Assembly (NCBI GenBank): GCA_029262795.1
Contig: JAJCYT010000030.1
Location: 248,001 to 312,000 of the forward strand
Source of the DNA: Candidatus Fraserbacteria bacterium
GTDB taxonomy: Bacteria > Bipolaricaulota > Bipolaricaulia > RBG-16-55-9 > JAJCYT01
DNA length: 64,000 bases
Reading direction: 5' to 3'
The notes beneath the pieces are model-generated. The model searched no databases, was not told the DNA's origin, and saw nothing but the letters and a program-made list of their open reading frames with translations. Position numbers and translations under genes: made by a program. Of this stretch, positions 8,994 through 17,674 are shown in pieces (position 1 is the first letter of the stretch; every line of letters begins with the position of its first letter).

Positions 8994-10043
8994 ATGACAC
9001 TTGACAATTCACTCGAAAGGGCTGGCAGCGCAATTGAGTTTTTACAAAAATTGGGTACCGATACTGATTTGGCCCAAAAATGTCAGGCCACCGACCTGGA
9101 AGGGCGTTTGGCTTTGGCAACTGAAATGGGATATGTCTTTGATGAGCCAGATTTGCGTTTGGCCATTAAAAATTGGGACTATCACGGCACATGGGGTCAA
9201 TGGCTCAGTGCCGGAAGATTTGCTGAAGGCGTTGATGACCTCCCTGCCCTGAACGAGGCTTATCACTTAACAAACGATCAGATCAGTAGCTATCAGAGGG
9301 ACGGGCACCTATTGCTGAAAAGTGTGTTATCTTCGGAAGAGGTGGCCGCGTACCGCCCCGTAATTCGAGATGCAGTCGATCGTTTCAATCCGGAAAAACA
9401 GGCCTTACACGACCGTGACTTCAAGGCCTTTTTGCTTGTGGTCAACCTTCGTGCTCGGGCTGCCGCCGCCCGCCGTCTGGTGCTCTCCCAGCGCTTTGCC
9501 AAGATTGCGGCTGAATTGATGGGGGTGCCCAGCGTACGTATTTATCTCGACGAAGCTTTTTATAAAGAACCTGGCGGTGCCTTAACCCCTTGGCATCAAG
9601 ATCGGTTGTATTTCCCGCTGGACACGGACAATGTGGTTACACTTTGGATGCCGATTGTGGATCTGACCGCTGAGATGGGCACCCTACGCTTCGCCTCTGG
9701 ATCACACATGGAAGGGGATTTGGGGTATCAACCTATTTCAGATGAAGCAGAAGCTCATTTCCAAAAGTTTCTTGATGAACGTGGCTATCGCCTCGCACCG
9801 AACGTAGCCATGTCGGCAGGGGATGCCACCTTGCATCATGGATGGGTGTTGCACAGTGCGCCTCCAAACTCAAGTGGCCGCGCCCGCGAAGTGATGTCAG
9901 TTGTCTATTATCCAGATGGGACCAAGCTTGTAGAACCCAATAATATCTATCAGGAACGAGCTATGTTACATGGCTTTGGGAAAACATCAGGGGAGCTTGC
10001 TGAAAGCCCATTACACCCGATTGCCTATTCAAGGGGACCTTAA
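8994..10043 (+). CDS. Nif11-like N-terminal domain fused to PhyH-type Fe(II)/2-oxoglutarate dioxygenase
   Basis: 349 aa, start fixed by AAAGGAGAG upstream. Residues about 90-340 form a phytanoyl-CoA dioxygenase-family fold: Fe ligands H201 and D203 in PWHQDRLYF and H287 in WVLHSAPP, with R296/R298 as the likely 2-oxoglutarate arginine. Such enzymes hydroxylate lipids or small metabolites using O2. Residues about 6-62 look different: a helix with FLQKLGTDTDLAQKC, then LALATEMGYVFDEPDLRLAI, the pattern of the Nif11 domain best known as a RiPP leader region. The Nif11 call is from pattern recognition only. The next gene starts one base after the stop codon. No RiPP modification genes are nearby. 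Confidence 0.85.
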   Translation: MTLDNSLERAGSAIEFLQKLGTDTDLAQKCQATDLEGRLALATEMGYVFDEPDLRLAIKNWDYHGTWGQWLSAGRFAEGVDDLPALNEAYHLTNDQISSYQRDGHLLLKSVLSSEEVAAYRPVIRDAVDRFNPEKQALHDRDFKAFLLVVNLRARAAAARRLVLSQRFAKIAAELMGVPSVRIYLDEAFYKEPGGALTPWHQDRLYFPLDTDNVVTLWMPIVDLTAEMGTLRFASGSHMEGDLGYQPISDEAEAHFQKFLDERGYRLAPNVAMSAGDATLHHGWVLHSAPPNSSGRAREVMSVVYYPDGTKLVEPNNIYQERAMLHGFGKTSGELAESPLHPIAYSRGP

Positions 10044-10044
10044 C

Positions 10045-10758
10045 GTGGAAAATGAAAACAGTTTTCGGCTGTTTTTAAAGTTGTTGGCAATATTTATCAC
10101 AGGATCACTGACTATATTCCTAACCACCCATCTGTCTGATCCAGCCAAACATCGTTTGGAAAGGGTGGCTCAGGCACAAAGCAGCATTTTGTCTGCTGTT
10201 CAAGAAATAAATGAAGCATCTGTTTCTGGGGGCGAAGGGTTAAAAAAAGCTTCGCTCAAAGCCTTTGACATCGTGCAAGAATTTGCAAGAGATATTTCTT
10301 CAGAATATTACTTAATGGTCGCACAAGCGCTTCAAGATGCTGACTTGCTCAATAAAACTGTTGAAATGGTTGAATTAAGCCTGATGCATCCCGTTTCTTT
10401 TCGGGAAAAATTAGATTTGCTAAACATGAAAGCCGATGCACTTGCACTACTCCAACGCTGGGAAAACACTCGAACAACATTTGAATCTGCCATCAAGCTC
10501 ATTCAAACAAATGAATCCTTCTTCGATGATTCAGAAAGATTGGGAGCAGCGTATTTTAGTATTTACTTTAGTTGGATTGACCTCGAAACACGGCTAAAAC
10601 AATGTGCAAATGCCTCTCAACTCTTTGACACCATGATCACAGCGTTGTGGTACAAACAATTGCCTGCTCGAAGGTTAGCAGAAATTCAAAATTTTATAGA
10701 CCGTATTGATTATTCGATTTCGTTTGCTTGCGCCAAAGGAGATTTATCTCACTCCTAA
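10045..10758 (+). CDS. Membrane-anchored helical protein of unknown function
   Basis: Not recognised. GTG at 10045 is chosen (237 aa) because AAGGGG lies 8 bases upstream and the residues before it overlap the dioxygenase gene; a start at 9970 is possible in frame but unlikely. One transmembrane segment covers about residues 9-30, followed by an all-helical soluble part; segments such as LLNMKADALALLQRWENTRTTFESAI resemble a TPR-like helix pair, suggesting a protein-interaction scaffold outside or inside the membrane. It begins one base after the dioxygenase stop, so the two proteins are probably made together. Confidence 0.65.
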   Translation: MENENSFRLFLKLLAIFITGSLTIFLTTHLSDPAKHRLERVAQAQSSILSAVQEINEASVSGGEGLKKASLKAFDIVQEFARDISSEYYLMVAQALQDADLLNKTVEMVELSLMHPVSFREKLDLLNMKADALALLQRWENTRTTFESAIKLIQTNESFFDDSERLGAAYFSIYFSWIDLETRLKQCANASQLFDTMITALWYKQLPARRLAEIQNFIDRIDYSISFACAKGDLSHS

Positions 10759-10846
10759 ACATTACGCTATCTAAAAAACCTTTAGACTTGAAAATTCAAA
10801 GATGAATCAAACCAAAAAGAGATTGATGTTACCACTGGTTAGTAGT

Positions 10847-10922
10847 TGGCTCCTCGGGCTGGACTCGAACCAGCAACCCCCCGGTTAACAGCCGGGTGCT
10901 CTGCCAATTGAGCTACCGAGGA
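10847..10922 (-). tRNA. tRNA-Asn (GTT), CCA encoded
   Basis: Complete cloverleaf on the minus strand: acceptor TCCTCGG/CCGAGGA, D stem GCTC/GAGC, anticodon stem CCCGG/CCGGG with loop CTGTTAA (anticodon GTT), T stem GCTGG/CCAGC with loop TTCGAGT. Discriminator base is G, as expected for asparagine, and the 3' CCA is present in the DNA. Confidence 0.97.
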
Positions 10923-10955
10923 AGGTAGTTTTTAGCAAATATGGTTTCGAGCGAA

Positions 10956-10984
10956 ATTATAACGGGTAACAGGGCCAGCTTCAA
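10956..10984 (-). promoter_or_regulatory. Sigma-70-type promoter for tRNA-Asn
   Basis: On the minus strand TTGAAG (10979-10984) and a perfect TATAAT (10956-10961) are separated by 17 bases, ending about 34 bases before the mature tRNA 5' end. The -35 lies inside the loop side of the hairpin at 10969-10998. Confidence 0.6.
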
Positions 10985-10998
10985 GAAGCCGGCCCTGT
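10969..10998. terminator. Hairpin after the Crp/Fnr gene
   Basis: ACAGGGCC (10969-10976) pairs with GGCCCTGT (10991-10998), extended by GCTT/AAGC across one mismatch, with a 4-base loop. No T run follows on either strand, so termination is only a possibility. It overlaps the tRNA promoter. Confidence 0.4.
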
Positions 10999-11126
10999 AA
11001 ACGCTTATGGCTTAATTCATGAGTCAAGCGTCTTTGCTGAACAGACACCACCAAATCCTCAAAAAATCGTCATCTCGTCAAGAAAACTTTGTTAATTCAA
11101 GTGGCAAAATAACAGTTGAGAGAGGG

Positions 11127-11834
11127 TTAAGGACTGCTCTTTTCTTTTAATCTCTCAGCATCTTTGACAATAATGCGATAGCGATGTTTGTCCAAAATCC
11201 CTTCGCGGGCCAAGCGATTTAGGGCTGACGTTGTGTTTTCACGCGCGCTGCCAATAAGATCTGCCAATTCTTTATGCGTGATCTTGAAGTCGATTTCCGT
11301 GCCTTCGGCGGTTTCTTCGCCGTGCTCACTAATCAAGCGTAACAATTGGCGTGACAGGCGTGTGGGAATATCTTTGAACACGAGATCCTCAAGTTTATGT
11401 TCGATCTCTCGTGTGCGCTGGCCGAAGAGCGCAATCAGCTCCAAGGTGAGCCAGGGTCGCTCTTCCAGAAAGTTTAAAAACCTAGCGCTATTGATTGAAT
11501 AAATCCGGCTTTCCTGCAAGGCTTGCGCCATGAGTTCGCGGCGTTTTTCCCCAACGAGTGACATCTCACCCAGAATCTCGCCTTCACCCAGAATGTTTAA
11601 GGTCAGCTTGCGGCCCGATTCGTCGAGGTAGGCCAGCTTCACTTTGCCGGTTTTGATAAAGTACACGGAATCATCTAGATCCCCCGCTTGATAGATGATT
11701 TCGCCCTTGGTATAGCGCTTTGGCGTCAAAGACTCGCACAAATTATTCAGTTCATCTTTTAGACTGGTGCCTTTGCGTAAGCGCTCATTCATAGGACGAA
11801 ACCCTTTCCAGAGATACGTCTGTCCATTCTGCAT
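11127..11834 (-). CDS. Crp/Fnr family transcriptional regulator
   Basis: 235 aa. Residues about 30-150 form a cyclic-nucleotide-binding type beta-roll (KGEIIYQAGDLDDSVYFIKTGKVKLAY, then GEGEILGEMSLVGEKRRELMAQAL). Residues about 165-230 are a winged helix-turn-helix, with recognition helix in ITHKELADLIGSARENTTSALNRLAREGI. There is no N-terminal cysteine cluster, so it is not an oxygen-sensing Fnr. In the beta-roll, the GEMSLVGEKRRELMAQA segment only loosely matches the cAMP-binding pattern, so the ligand is uncertain. AGGAG sits 5 bases before the ATG. An adenylate-cyclase gene at 39.6 kb could supply a ligand. Confidence 0.9.
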   Translation of the reverse strand: MQNGQTYLWKGFRPMNERLRKGTSLKDELNNLCESLTPKRYTKGEIIYQAGDLDDSVYFIKTGKVKLAYLDESGRKLTLNILGEGEILGEMSLVGEKRRELMAQALQESRIYSINSARFLNFLEERPWLTLELIALFGQRTREIEHKLEDLVFKDIPTRLSRQLLRLISEHGEETAEGTEIDFKITHKELADLIGSARENTTSALNRLAREGILDKHRYRIIVKDAERLKEKSSP

Positions 11835-12311
11835 ATCCGCTCCTGTGTTGTTTGGGTCGTAGCGTTAGGACTTAGCCTAAACCAGTAAACGCAGTTCCAG
11901 AAGACAACAACGCACCCTTGGTGCGCCACTCGGTCAATTCCTTTGCGGAACCCCGTCGAGGGTGAGGTGGACAGGGGTTTGAAATCTGGCGCGCCAGCCA
12001 CCACCTTAAGCAGGGTCACACGTCCTTTTTTGAAAGGTCGCGTAGAAGTGACATTAAAAACGAATAAAGTCTCTTTACAGCAACCTGTGACACAATCAAA
12101 CGCTTTGTGAGTGGTTAAGATTACGCTTTATTCGATCCTGGAAATGCTTTGAATCTCCATATCAAAATGGCTAAAAAGCTGTTGGGCATTGTTTTTTTGA
12201 AGGTGTTGTGGATCACAGTTGTGGTTGGAAGTTTTTTAAAGATTGTCAGTATATAGCGAAGTATTGTGCATCATGTTAGCATATCTATTAGAAAAAACGT
12301 GATGACGAAAG
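11835..12311. other. Intergenic region, no gene seen
   Basis: Upstream region shared by the Crp/Fnr gene and the lipoprotein gene. It is richer in G+C than its surroundings at about 11930-12030 and includes a perfect 12-base palindrome CTGGCGCGCCAG at 11986-11997 and a small TGTG-GAT-CACA palindrome at 12207. I see no structured RNA that I recognise and no convincing reading frame. Confidence 0.5.
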
Positions 12312-12914
12312 ATGACAATGATTTTGAAATTATGGATGTCGGTTGTGTTTTTGCTGCTGATAACGGTCTTAGCAGGATGTGACGGTGCTTTGAGTGTGGA
12401 TGATTATCAAGACCATGTGGTTAAAACACTTGAAGGTCAAGAAGATGACGACTTGCCGGATTTGGTATATTCTATCAACATCACCCTGGATTCAATGTAT
12501 TGTGCCGAAGAGGCTCTTTGTGTTCTGTCAGGCGAAATGGAATATTTTCGGCAAGTTGCCATCCAGGAAACTGCTTATTTTGGCATTTACCACAAACGTA
12601 TCTGCAAAGATGTCAAAGCCCCTCAACAACTCAATGAAGACACAGAAGTACTTTGTGAAAACTTAAATTTAATCCATAGAGAGCTCAAAACCTTGGAACA
12701 TAGTGCCAAACTATCGCGTGATTATCTGAGCCGCACTTCGATTGATTTGAAAGATAGAGAAGCCATCATCAAAGCACGGGAATCTATTGAAGGCATTGTT
12801 CAGCAGATGAAAAGCAATAAAGCCGCTATACAAGATGCCTTAAAAAATATTCAACAAATTGCCTGGCTAGATGAAATTGGTCAACGTATAGAAAAAGAAA
12901 TTTTTAGCAATTGA
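12312..12914 (+). CDS. Putative lipoprotein of unknown function
   Basis: 200 aa. Lipoprotein signal peptide with lipobox LAGC near residues 20-23, so it should be lipid-anchored outside the cytoplasmic membrane. The rest is acidic and almost entirely helical (long runs such as EDTEVLCENLNLIHRELKTLEHSAKL and DREAIIKARESIEGIVQQMKSN), compatible with a helical bundle or coiled coil. Four cysteines in residues 58-120 could form disulfides. No family recognised. The start has only a weak ribosome site. Confidence 0.7.
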   Translation: MTMILKLWMSVVFLLLITVLAGCDGALSVDDYQDHVVKTLEGQEDDDLPDLVYSINITLDSMYCAEEALCVLSGEMEYFRQVAIQETAYFGIYHKRICKDVKAPQQLNEDTEVLCENLNLIHRELKTLEHSAKLSRDYLSRTSIDLKDREAIIKARESIEGIVQQMKSNKAAIQDALKNIQQIAWLDEIGQRIEKEIFSN

Positions 12915-12945
12915 TTCATTTTATCCAGAAGATTCGATCAAGAAA

Positions 12946-12979
12946 CAATTGCCCCTATATAAGGTTATAGGGGCAATTG
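12946..12979. terminator. Hairpin between convergent genes
   Basis: A perfect 14-bp stem (12946-12959 with 12966-12979, 6-base loop) lies between the convergent lipoprotein and permease genes. Neither strand has a good T run after it, so it may act as a weak bidirectional terminator or 3' end protector. Confidence 0.55.
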
Positions 12980-13048
12980 CAAAAACAAACACAAATTATA
13001 AAATCAACTTTTACCTAAAGAGCCACCCATCTCAGGCAAATCAAAAGG

Positions 13049-14068
13049 TTATTTGGCGCGGCTGCCTCGAAGGCGAGGGTCCATCACATCGCGCACGCCA
13101 TCGCCCACCAAGTTCCAGGCCAACACAAACAAGGTGATGGCAGCACCTGGCACGACAATGACATACCAGAATGCAAATGGATCTTGTCCCAAACTACCAA
13201 TCACGTATTGACGCGAAAAGCTGATGAGCTGACCCCAGTCGGCAAATCCAGTCGGCGGCCCTAAGCCCAAGAAGCTCAGGAAGGCAATGTTGAGTACAAT
13301 GGTGCCCACATCCAAAGAAGCGTAGATGAGCAGAGGATAAATGGCATTAGGAAGCACATGCCTCATGATCACTCGCCAATTGGATCCACCTAAGGCCCGT
13401 GCCGCCACAATAAAATCTTTGGATTTTACAGAGAGAATATCTCCACGAATCAGGCGGGCATAAATAACCCAATTAAAGGTCACAATGGCAACAATCACGG
13501 CCACCACCCGATCCATTCGTATCGATTGACCAAACAATTGCACCGGATGGTTAAAGATCACAAACAGCGTGATTGCCCATACCACAAAAGGAAAGATCAG
13601 CATGATGTCGGTAAACCTCATGATGATGTTGTCCCATTGCCCACCGAAAAAGCCGGCAGGGATACCCATCATCAGCCCAATGGCCAGCGATAATGCAATC
13701 ACAATCAAAGCAATGCCCCAAGCACTGCGCGCGCCCCAAACCAATCCATAATATAAATCGTATTGGCCTTGGGTGGTGCCCATTGGATGAAGTTTCCAGT
13801 CAGGCGGGAAAGTAGCCCAGGCTTCAGCGTTGGGTGGTCTGGGCGTTTGTGAAAAACCATCGCGCGGCATGATGTAACGACGCTCCCAACGATCCGGCGG
13901 GGCCAGATACGGAGCTGCAACGGCCATAAAGGCAAAAATAACCAACAATACAAGCCCAATAAAAGCCAAAGGGTTGGTCAGCATACGCCTAAGGCTATCA
14001 GGCAAAAACGCCAGCTTTTTACGGGGCTTCAAATTAAAATTCTCTAAATTTTCATCAATTGTTGACAT
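13049..14068 (-). CDS. Peptide-type ABC transporter permease (DppC-like)
   Basis: 339 aa inner-membrane subunit. An N-terminal membrane segment (LAFIGLVLLVIFAFMAVAA) is followed by an extracytoplasmic loop of about 60 residues and five more segments; the EAA loop is ARALGGSNWRVIMRHVLPNAIYPL near residue 225. Last gene of a minus-strand operon: binding protein (17187), DppB-like permease (15115), DppC-like permease. No ATPase gene follows; downstream is a hairpin and a convergent gene. Confidence 0.92.
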   Translation of the reverse strand: MSTIDENLENFNLKPRKKLAFLPDSLRRMLTNPLAFIGLVLLVIFAFMAVAAPYLAPPDRWERRYIMPRDGFSQTPRPPNAEAWATFPPDWKLHPMGTTQGQYDLYYGLVWGARSAWGIALIVIALSLAIGLMMGIPAGFFGGQWDNIIMRFTDIMLIFPFVVWAITLFVIFNHPVQLFGQSIRMDRVVAVIVAIVTFNWVIYARLIRGDILSVKSKDFIVAARALGGSNWRVIMRHVLPNAIYPLLIYASLDVGTIVLNIAFLSFLGLGPPTGFADWGQLISFSRQYVIGSLGQDPFAFWYVIVVPGAAITLFVLAWNLVGDGVRDVMDPRLRGSRAK

Positions 14069-14083
14069 AATTTAAAATCTCAT

Positions 14084-15115
14084 TTACTCAAGTCGAATTC
14101 TTGGGTCGATGACGGCGTACATAATGTCAACCACCAAATTGGCAACCACAATCAAGGCACCATTAAACACAGTAAACCCTAATACACCAGGGAAGTCTAA
14201 CTGTGTGGCTGCTTGTGCAAACCAATATCCTAACCCTCTAAAGTTAAATACCGTTTCAGTCACAATCACACCGCCCAGGAAACCGGCAATTAACAACCCT
14301 GCCAAGGTCGCCACAGGAATCATGGCGTTACGTTTGGCATGCTTGTTGATCACGTCTTTTTCCCGCAGGCCTTTGGCTCTGGCTGTGGTCACGTAATCTT
14401 CACGAAGCGAATTAAGCATCGAGGAGCGTGTCACACGCACAATCAGTGCCATAGTCAAAAAAGCCAATGTGATGGAAGGCAAGATGAGATGTTTGAGTGC
14501 GTCCCAAAATATATCCCAACGCCCATTGAGTAAGCCGTCTAACGTCCACATGCCTGTATGGCGAATGAAGGTGAGATCTCCACCTAAACCAACGGTGTTT
14601 GTCACACTCAATCGCCCATCTGAAACCCAACCCCAATAGCCATAAAAGAACATTAAGAGAAACAATCCAAAAATAAAGTTGGGCAAAGACCAGCCAATCA
14701 CAGAAAACACACGAGCCAAATGGTCAATCAGCTTGTCCTGGTGTTTTGCGGCGAGCACACCCAGCCAAATCCCACCAAGCAGCATGGGGGCCACAGTAAA
14801 CAGTGTCAATTCAAGCGTTGCAGGCAAAAAGCTCAGTAAGGCGTCAAGCACGGGCATGTTGACCGATTTTGAAAACCCAAAGTTTCCTTGGAATACAGAC
14901 GTAATCCAAGTCCACCATTGTTCCCAAACAGGACGATCCAAACCATATTGTTGAATAAGGCGATCTGCATCACGCGCCATGTTGATGTTTTGCCCGATAA
15001 AAAGTGTCACCCTCACAGCAGGGGACAAAAATTGCATCAAGCCAAAAATAAGCATGGTTGCGGCAAGTAACACCACTGGCAACATGATCAAACGGCGAAT
15101 GATAAATGCAACCAC
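14084..15115 (-). CDS. Peptide-type ABC transporter permease (DppB-like)
   Basis: 343 aa, six membrane segments. The N terminus IIRRLIMLPVVLLAATMLIFGLMQ and the EAA loop TTARAKGLREKDVINKHAKRNAMIPV near residue 245 are typical of the DppB/OppB family. It lies 15 bases before the DppC-like gene and about 80 bases after the binding protein, with a hairpin in between. It should form the transmembrane channel with the DppC-like subunit. Confidence 0.92.
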   Translation of the reverse strand: MVAFIIRRLIMLPVVLLAATMLIFGLMQFLSPAVRVTLFIGQNINMARDADRLIQQYGLDRPVWEQWWTWITSVFQGNFGFSKSVNMPVLDALLSFLPATLELTLFTVAPMLLGGIWLGVLAAKHQDKLIDHLARVFSVIGWSLPNFIFGLFLLMFFYGYWGWVSDGRLSVTNTVGLGGDLTFIRHTGMWTLDGLLNGRWDIFWDALKHLILPSITLAFLTMALIVRVTRSSMLNSLREDYVTTARAKGLREKDVINKHAKRNAMIPVATLAGLLIAGFLGGVIVTETVFNFRGLGYWFAQAATQLDFPGVLGFTVFNGALIVVANLVVDIMYAVIDPRIRLE

Positions 15116-15142
15116 GAAAACTCCTTGAAGTTCAAGAAAGAA

Positions 15143-15174
15143 AGCCAGGGCCGATTAAAAAATCGACCCTGGCT
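15143..15174 (-). terminator. Intercistronic hairpin after peptide-binding protein gene
   Basis: AGCCAGGG-type arms of 14 bases (15143-15156 with 15161-15174) pair with a single mismatch that becomes a wobble pair in minus-strand RNA, around a 4-base loop. Like the hairpin at 3830, it separates a binding-protein gene from its permeases and may lower downstream expression. Confidence 0.6.
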
Positions 15175-15195
15175 CTTATATGTCAATTTGTCAGT

Positions 15196-17187
15196 TTAGC
15201 AGGAACCATCCAAAGTTACGCCGCCTACACGGTTAACTTCAGCACAGTTAGGTGCAGCGTTTGCTTCTTTGAACACGCCGTGGAGCAAGGAAGCGCTCAA
15301 GGAACCGTTACGGATGATGTTACCCACACTGTCGCGGGTGACTTCAAAGTCCGTTGGGTTGGTCAAAGAAATAGCAACCGTTGCTTCGACAAACTTCACC
15401 TGAGATTCGGTGTAAAGAGCTTGGCGATTGCCGCTGTCTGGTTCAGCAAAAGCAAGACGCAACAATTCATCCCAGTTGTCGTACTGAACTTCGCCGCCAC
15501 CTGGCAAGCTAACCACGCCGCCTTCGCTGAATTCGGTCAAGCGACCGATTTCGTTAAAGCCACTGTAGAAACCACCGGTGGTCATCCACTGATCCATGAA
15601 GTTACCAGCGTCCACGAAGTCAGGAGACCAACCCAAAGAGTACAGAGGCATCACACCAGAAATGATCTGACCCAAGAATACGGAGAATGGGGTCGGAGAT
15701 GGGTTGATGACGAAAGCAGGGTTGATTTCATTCAAGTTGGCAGCCAACACTTCGCAAGCCACTTGACGACGAACGTTACCGTCATTGTAGATGCAATCGA
15801 CGGTGAAGCCGTTTTCCCACACAGCGCCATTGAAGGCAGCCTGTAAGGATTCAGTTGCAGCAGCCAGGTCAAAACGGATGCCTTCAACATTTGGATCATG
15901 GAATGGCAATCCAGGGTGAACGGCTGTTGGTGCGGTGGTGGAACGGCCATTCAATACGTCATTAATCACGGTCTGCTGATCGAAAGCGTGGGCAAAGCCA
16001 CGGCGAACGTTTGCATCCTGGAAGAAGTCACCTGGGACGCCAGAACCATCCAACTGACCGGAACCCACACCCACGGCGGTGCCGTCATTGATGCTGTCCT
16101 GGAAGTTGAAGTTAAAGTGAATGGAGTCATAGCTCAAACCTGGGATTTGGTCATAGATGCGAACGCCAGGGGTGTCTTTGATTTCATCCAAGCGAGCGGC
16201 AGGCTGCACGTCGATGACGTCAATTTCGCCCTGCTGCAAGCCCAATTCGCGGGTTGCGTTTTCGAACACTTCGCGGAACAAGATGTTGTCCAACTGGCGT
16301 TCACCAAACACTGCGCCCCATTCGGAACTAGGCACAACCCAGTTTTCGTTGGCAGCCAACAACACTTCGCCGGTGGTGCGATCCCAGCTCACCAAGGTGA
16401 ATGGACCACTTTCAGCGCCGCCCAACTCAAACAAGGTTTCCTGACCGAGATCTGGGTTGTTGTATGCAGCAATATTTTCAGCATCAGCAGCAGCATCGCC
16501 GGTGAAACCAGGCCAGCCGCCACTTGCGATGACAAATTCAGTGTCAACGATTGGAGAACCGGTACCACCTGTCAAAACCTGCAAGAATGGTGGGAAAGGC
16601 TGCACCAAGTGGAAGCTCACTGTGTTACCATCAACGGTGATGGAATTAGAAATAGCGTCCACCAAGGAGGTGCCTTCGAGTGGGCCGCTGTCAACGGTGG
16701 ATTTCAAGTTGCCATCGCCATCGCGGGTGGAACTGAAAGCAACACCAAAAACCATAATATCGTTCAACAAAAATGCTGGACCACCCGCACGATCAATGAT
16801 CATGGTGCGTTCCAAGGAATATTCTACGTCTTCAGCCGTAATGTCTTCACCATCAGCAAATTTCAAACCATCGCGGATTTGAATGTTGTAGGTCAAACCA
16901 TCGGCGCTGATGCCACCATTAGCAACGGTAGGCACTTCAACGGCAATTGCAGGCACAAAGCTGTCCACAGAAGCACCTTCGAACTCAAATAAGTTCATGT
17001 ACATGTGTTTGAGGACTTCGTTGGAAGCAGTATCAAAATTCCAAGCTGGATCTAAAGATTCTGGCTGACTAATACGAGCAACCACCAGAGTACCAGGGTT
17101 GTTTACATCCTGACCAATGGCAGGAACAAAAATGAGAGCGACCAGCAGGCCGCTGAGCAGATAGCGTAATGTTTTCAGTGAAAACAT
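15196..17187 (-). CDS. Family 5 extracellular solute-binding protein
   Basis: 663 aa, peptide/oligosaccharide-type (SBP_bac_5). The signal peptide is cleaved near AIGQ; there is no lipobox, so the protein is probably free in the periplasm or secreted, unlike its paralogue next door. Core motifs: ESLDPAWNFDTASNEVLKH, YNIQIRDGLKFADGEDITAEDVEYSLERT, SGPFTLVSWDRTTGEVLLAANENW, and a C terminus VTLDGSC. The cysteine pairs VDCIYNDGNVRRQVAC and PNC...DGSC suggest disulfides. AAGGAGG precedes the start. It heads the operon with the two permeases. Confidence 0.92.
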   Translation of the reverse strand: MFSLKTLRYLLSGLLVALIFVPAIGQDVNNPGTLVVARISQPESLDPAWNFDTASNEVLKHMYMNLFEFEGASVDSFVPAIAVEVPTVANGGISADGLTYNIQIRDGLKFADGEDITAEDVEYSLERTMIIDRAGGPAFLLNDIMVFGVAFSSTRDGDGNLKSTVDSGPLEGTSLVDAISNSITVDGNTVSFHLVQPFPPFLQVLTGGTGSPIVDTEFVIASGGWPGFTGDAAADAENIAAYNNPDLGQETLFELGGAESGPFTLVSWDRTTGEVLLAANENWVVPSSEWGAVFGERQLDNILFREVFENATRELGLQQGEIDVIDVQPAARLDEIKDTPGVRIYDQIPGLSYDSIHFNFNFQDSINDGTAVGVGSGQLDGSGVPGDFFQDANVRRGFAHAFDQQTVINDVLNGRSTTAPTAVHPGLPFHDPNVEGIRFDLAAATESLQAAFNGAVWENGFTVDCIYNDGNVRRQVACEVLAANLNEINPAFVINPSPTPFSVFLGQIISGVMPLYSLGWSPDFVDAGNFMDQWMTTGGFYSGFNEIGRLTEFSEGGVVSLPGGGEVQYDNWDELLRLAFAEPDSGNRQALYTESQVKFVEATVAISLTNPTDFEVTRDSVGNIIRNGSLSASLLHGVFKEANAAPNCAEVNRVGGVTLDGSC

Positions 17188-17674
17188 GCATCCTCCTTGA
17201 TAGTTTTATTGCTAGAATATAGGGCATACAAAACAAAAAAGCCAAGTGGACCCTCCAATTAAAGGAGGAGTAAACGTTTTATTCCCCTCCTTCCATAGAC
17301 AGATTCACTTGACTCACTAAATCGTTTAACTCTTTCTGTTTGTATCTAAAGCCCATAGGTTCAGATTTAGTACTACATTCTTGAAAAGTAAATAATCGAT
17401 TTTTGATTTTTAACATTATATTAACTGTATTTGACGATTCTGACAAGCTAGAATTTACTCTAATGCCAGAATAGAAGGTGAAAATTAACTTCATCCACCA
17501 AGATTAAATCTTTATGTCCAATTGGTCGAATTAGCCTTTGTTTGTTGGACAATTTCCTCGATTTTGGTTGTAGCTGTCATGCCATTTTAATCAAATTTTA
17601 ATAATTCAAATGCTGAAAATGGCCCCAAAATAGAGTGAATCTGAAATCTTTCACTCATTTATTCGCTTTAATCA
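17188..17674. other. Gap between two paralogous binding-protein genes
   Basis: AT-rich. A minus-strand frame of 71 codons (17279-17494) is present but its ATG has only GGTGG directly adjacent and the product resembles nothing I know, so I do not call a gene. A small palindrome CCTCC-N7-GGAGG lies at about 17253-17269. The part near 17633-17656 is a likely terminator, listed separately; the rest presumably holds the promoter for the 17187 gene. Confidence 0.5.
17633..17656 (-). terminator. Probable terminator of the lipoprotein binding-protein gene
   Basis: GAGTGAA (17633-17639) pairs with TTCACTC (17650-17656); on the minus strand TATTTT follows. It starts about 18 bases after the stop codon, so the upstream gene is probably a single-gene unit. 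Confidence 0.45.

Noticed and set aside
11835..12311. Possible structured RNA in the G+C-richer gap upstream of the Crp/Fnr gene
   Set aside because: Compared by eye with SRP RNA, 6S RNA, tmRNA and RNase P RNA landmarks; none matched. Only a 12-base palindrome is evident.
15106..15846. Plus-strand open frame of 246 codons
   Set aside because: Antisense to the same binding-protein gene and its hairpin; no start signal and no family pattern.
15898..16992. Plus-strand open frame of 364 codons inside the minus-strand binding-protein gene
   Set aside because: It lies fully antisense to a well-supported gene, has no ribosome site and its product shows no recognisable motif; it is a codon-structure shadow.
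17279..17494. Minus-strand frame of 71 codons in the gap between binding-protein genes
   Set aside because: Ribosome site is directly adjacent to the ATG, the product is not recognised and base composition matches the intergenic background.
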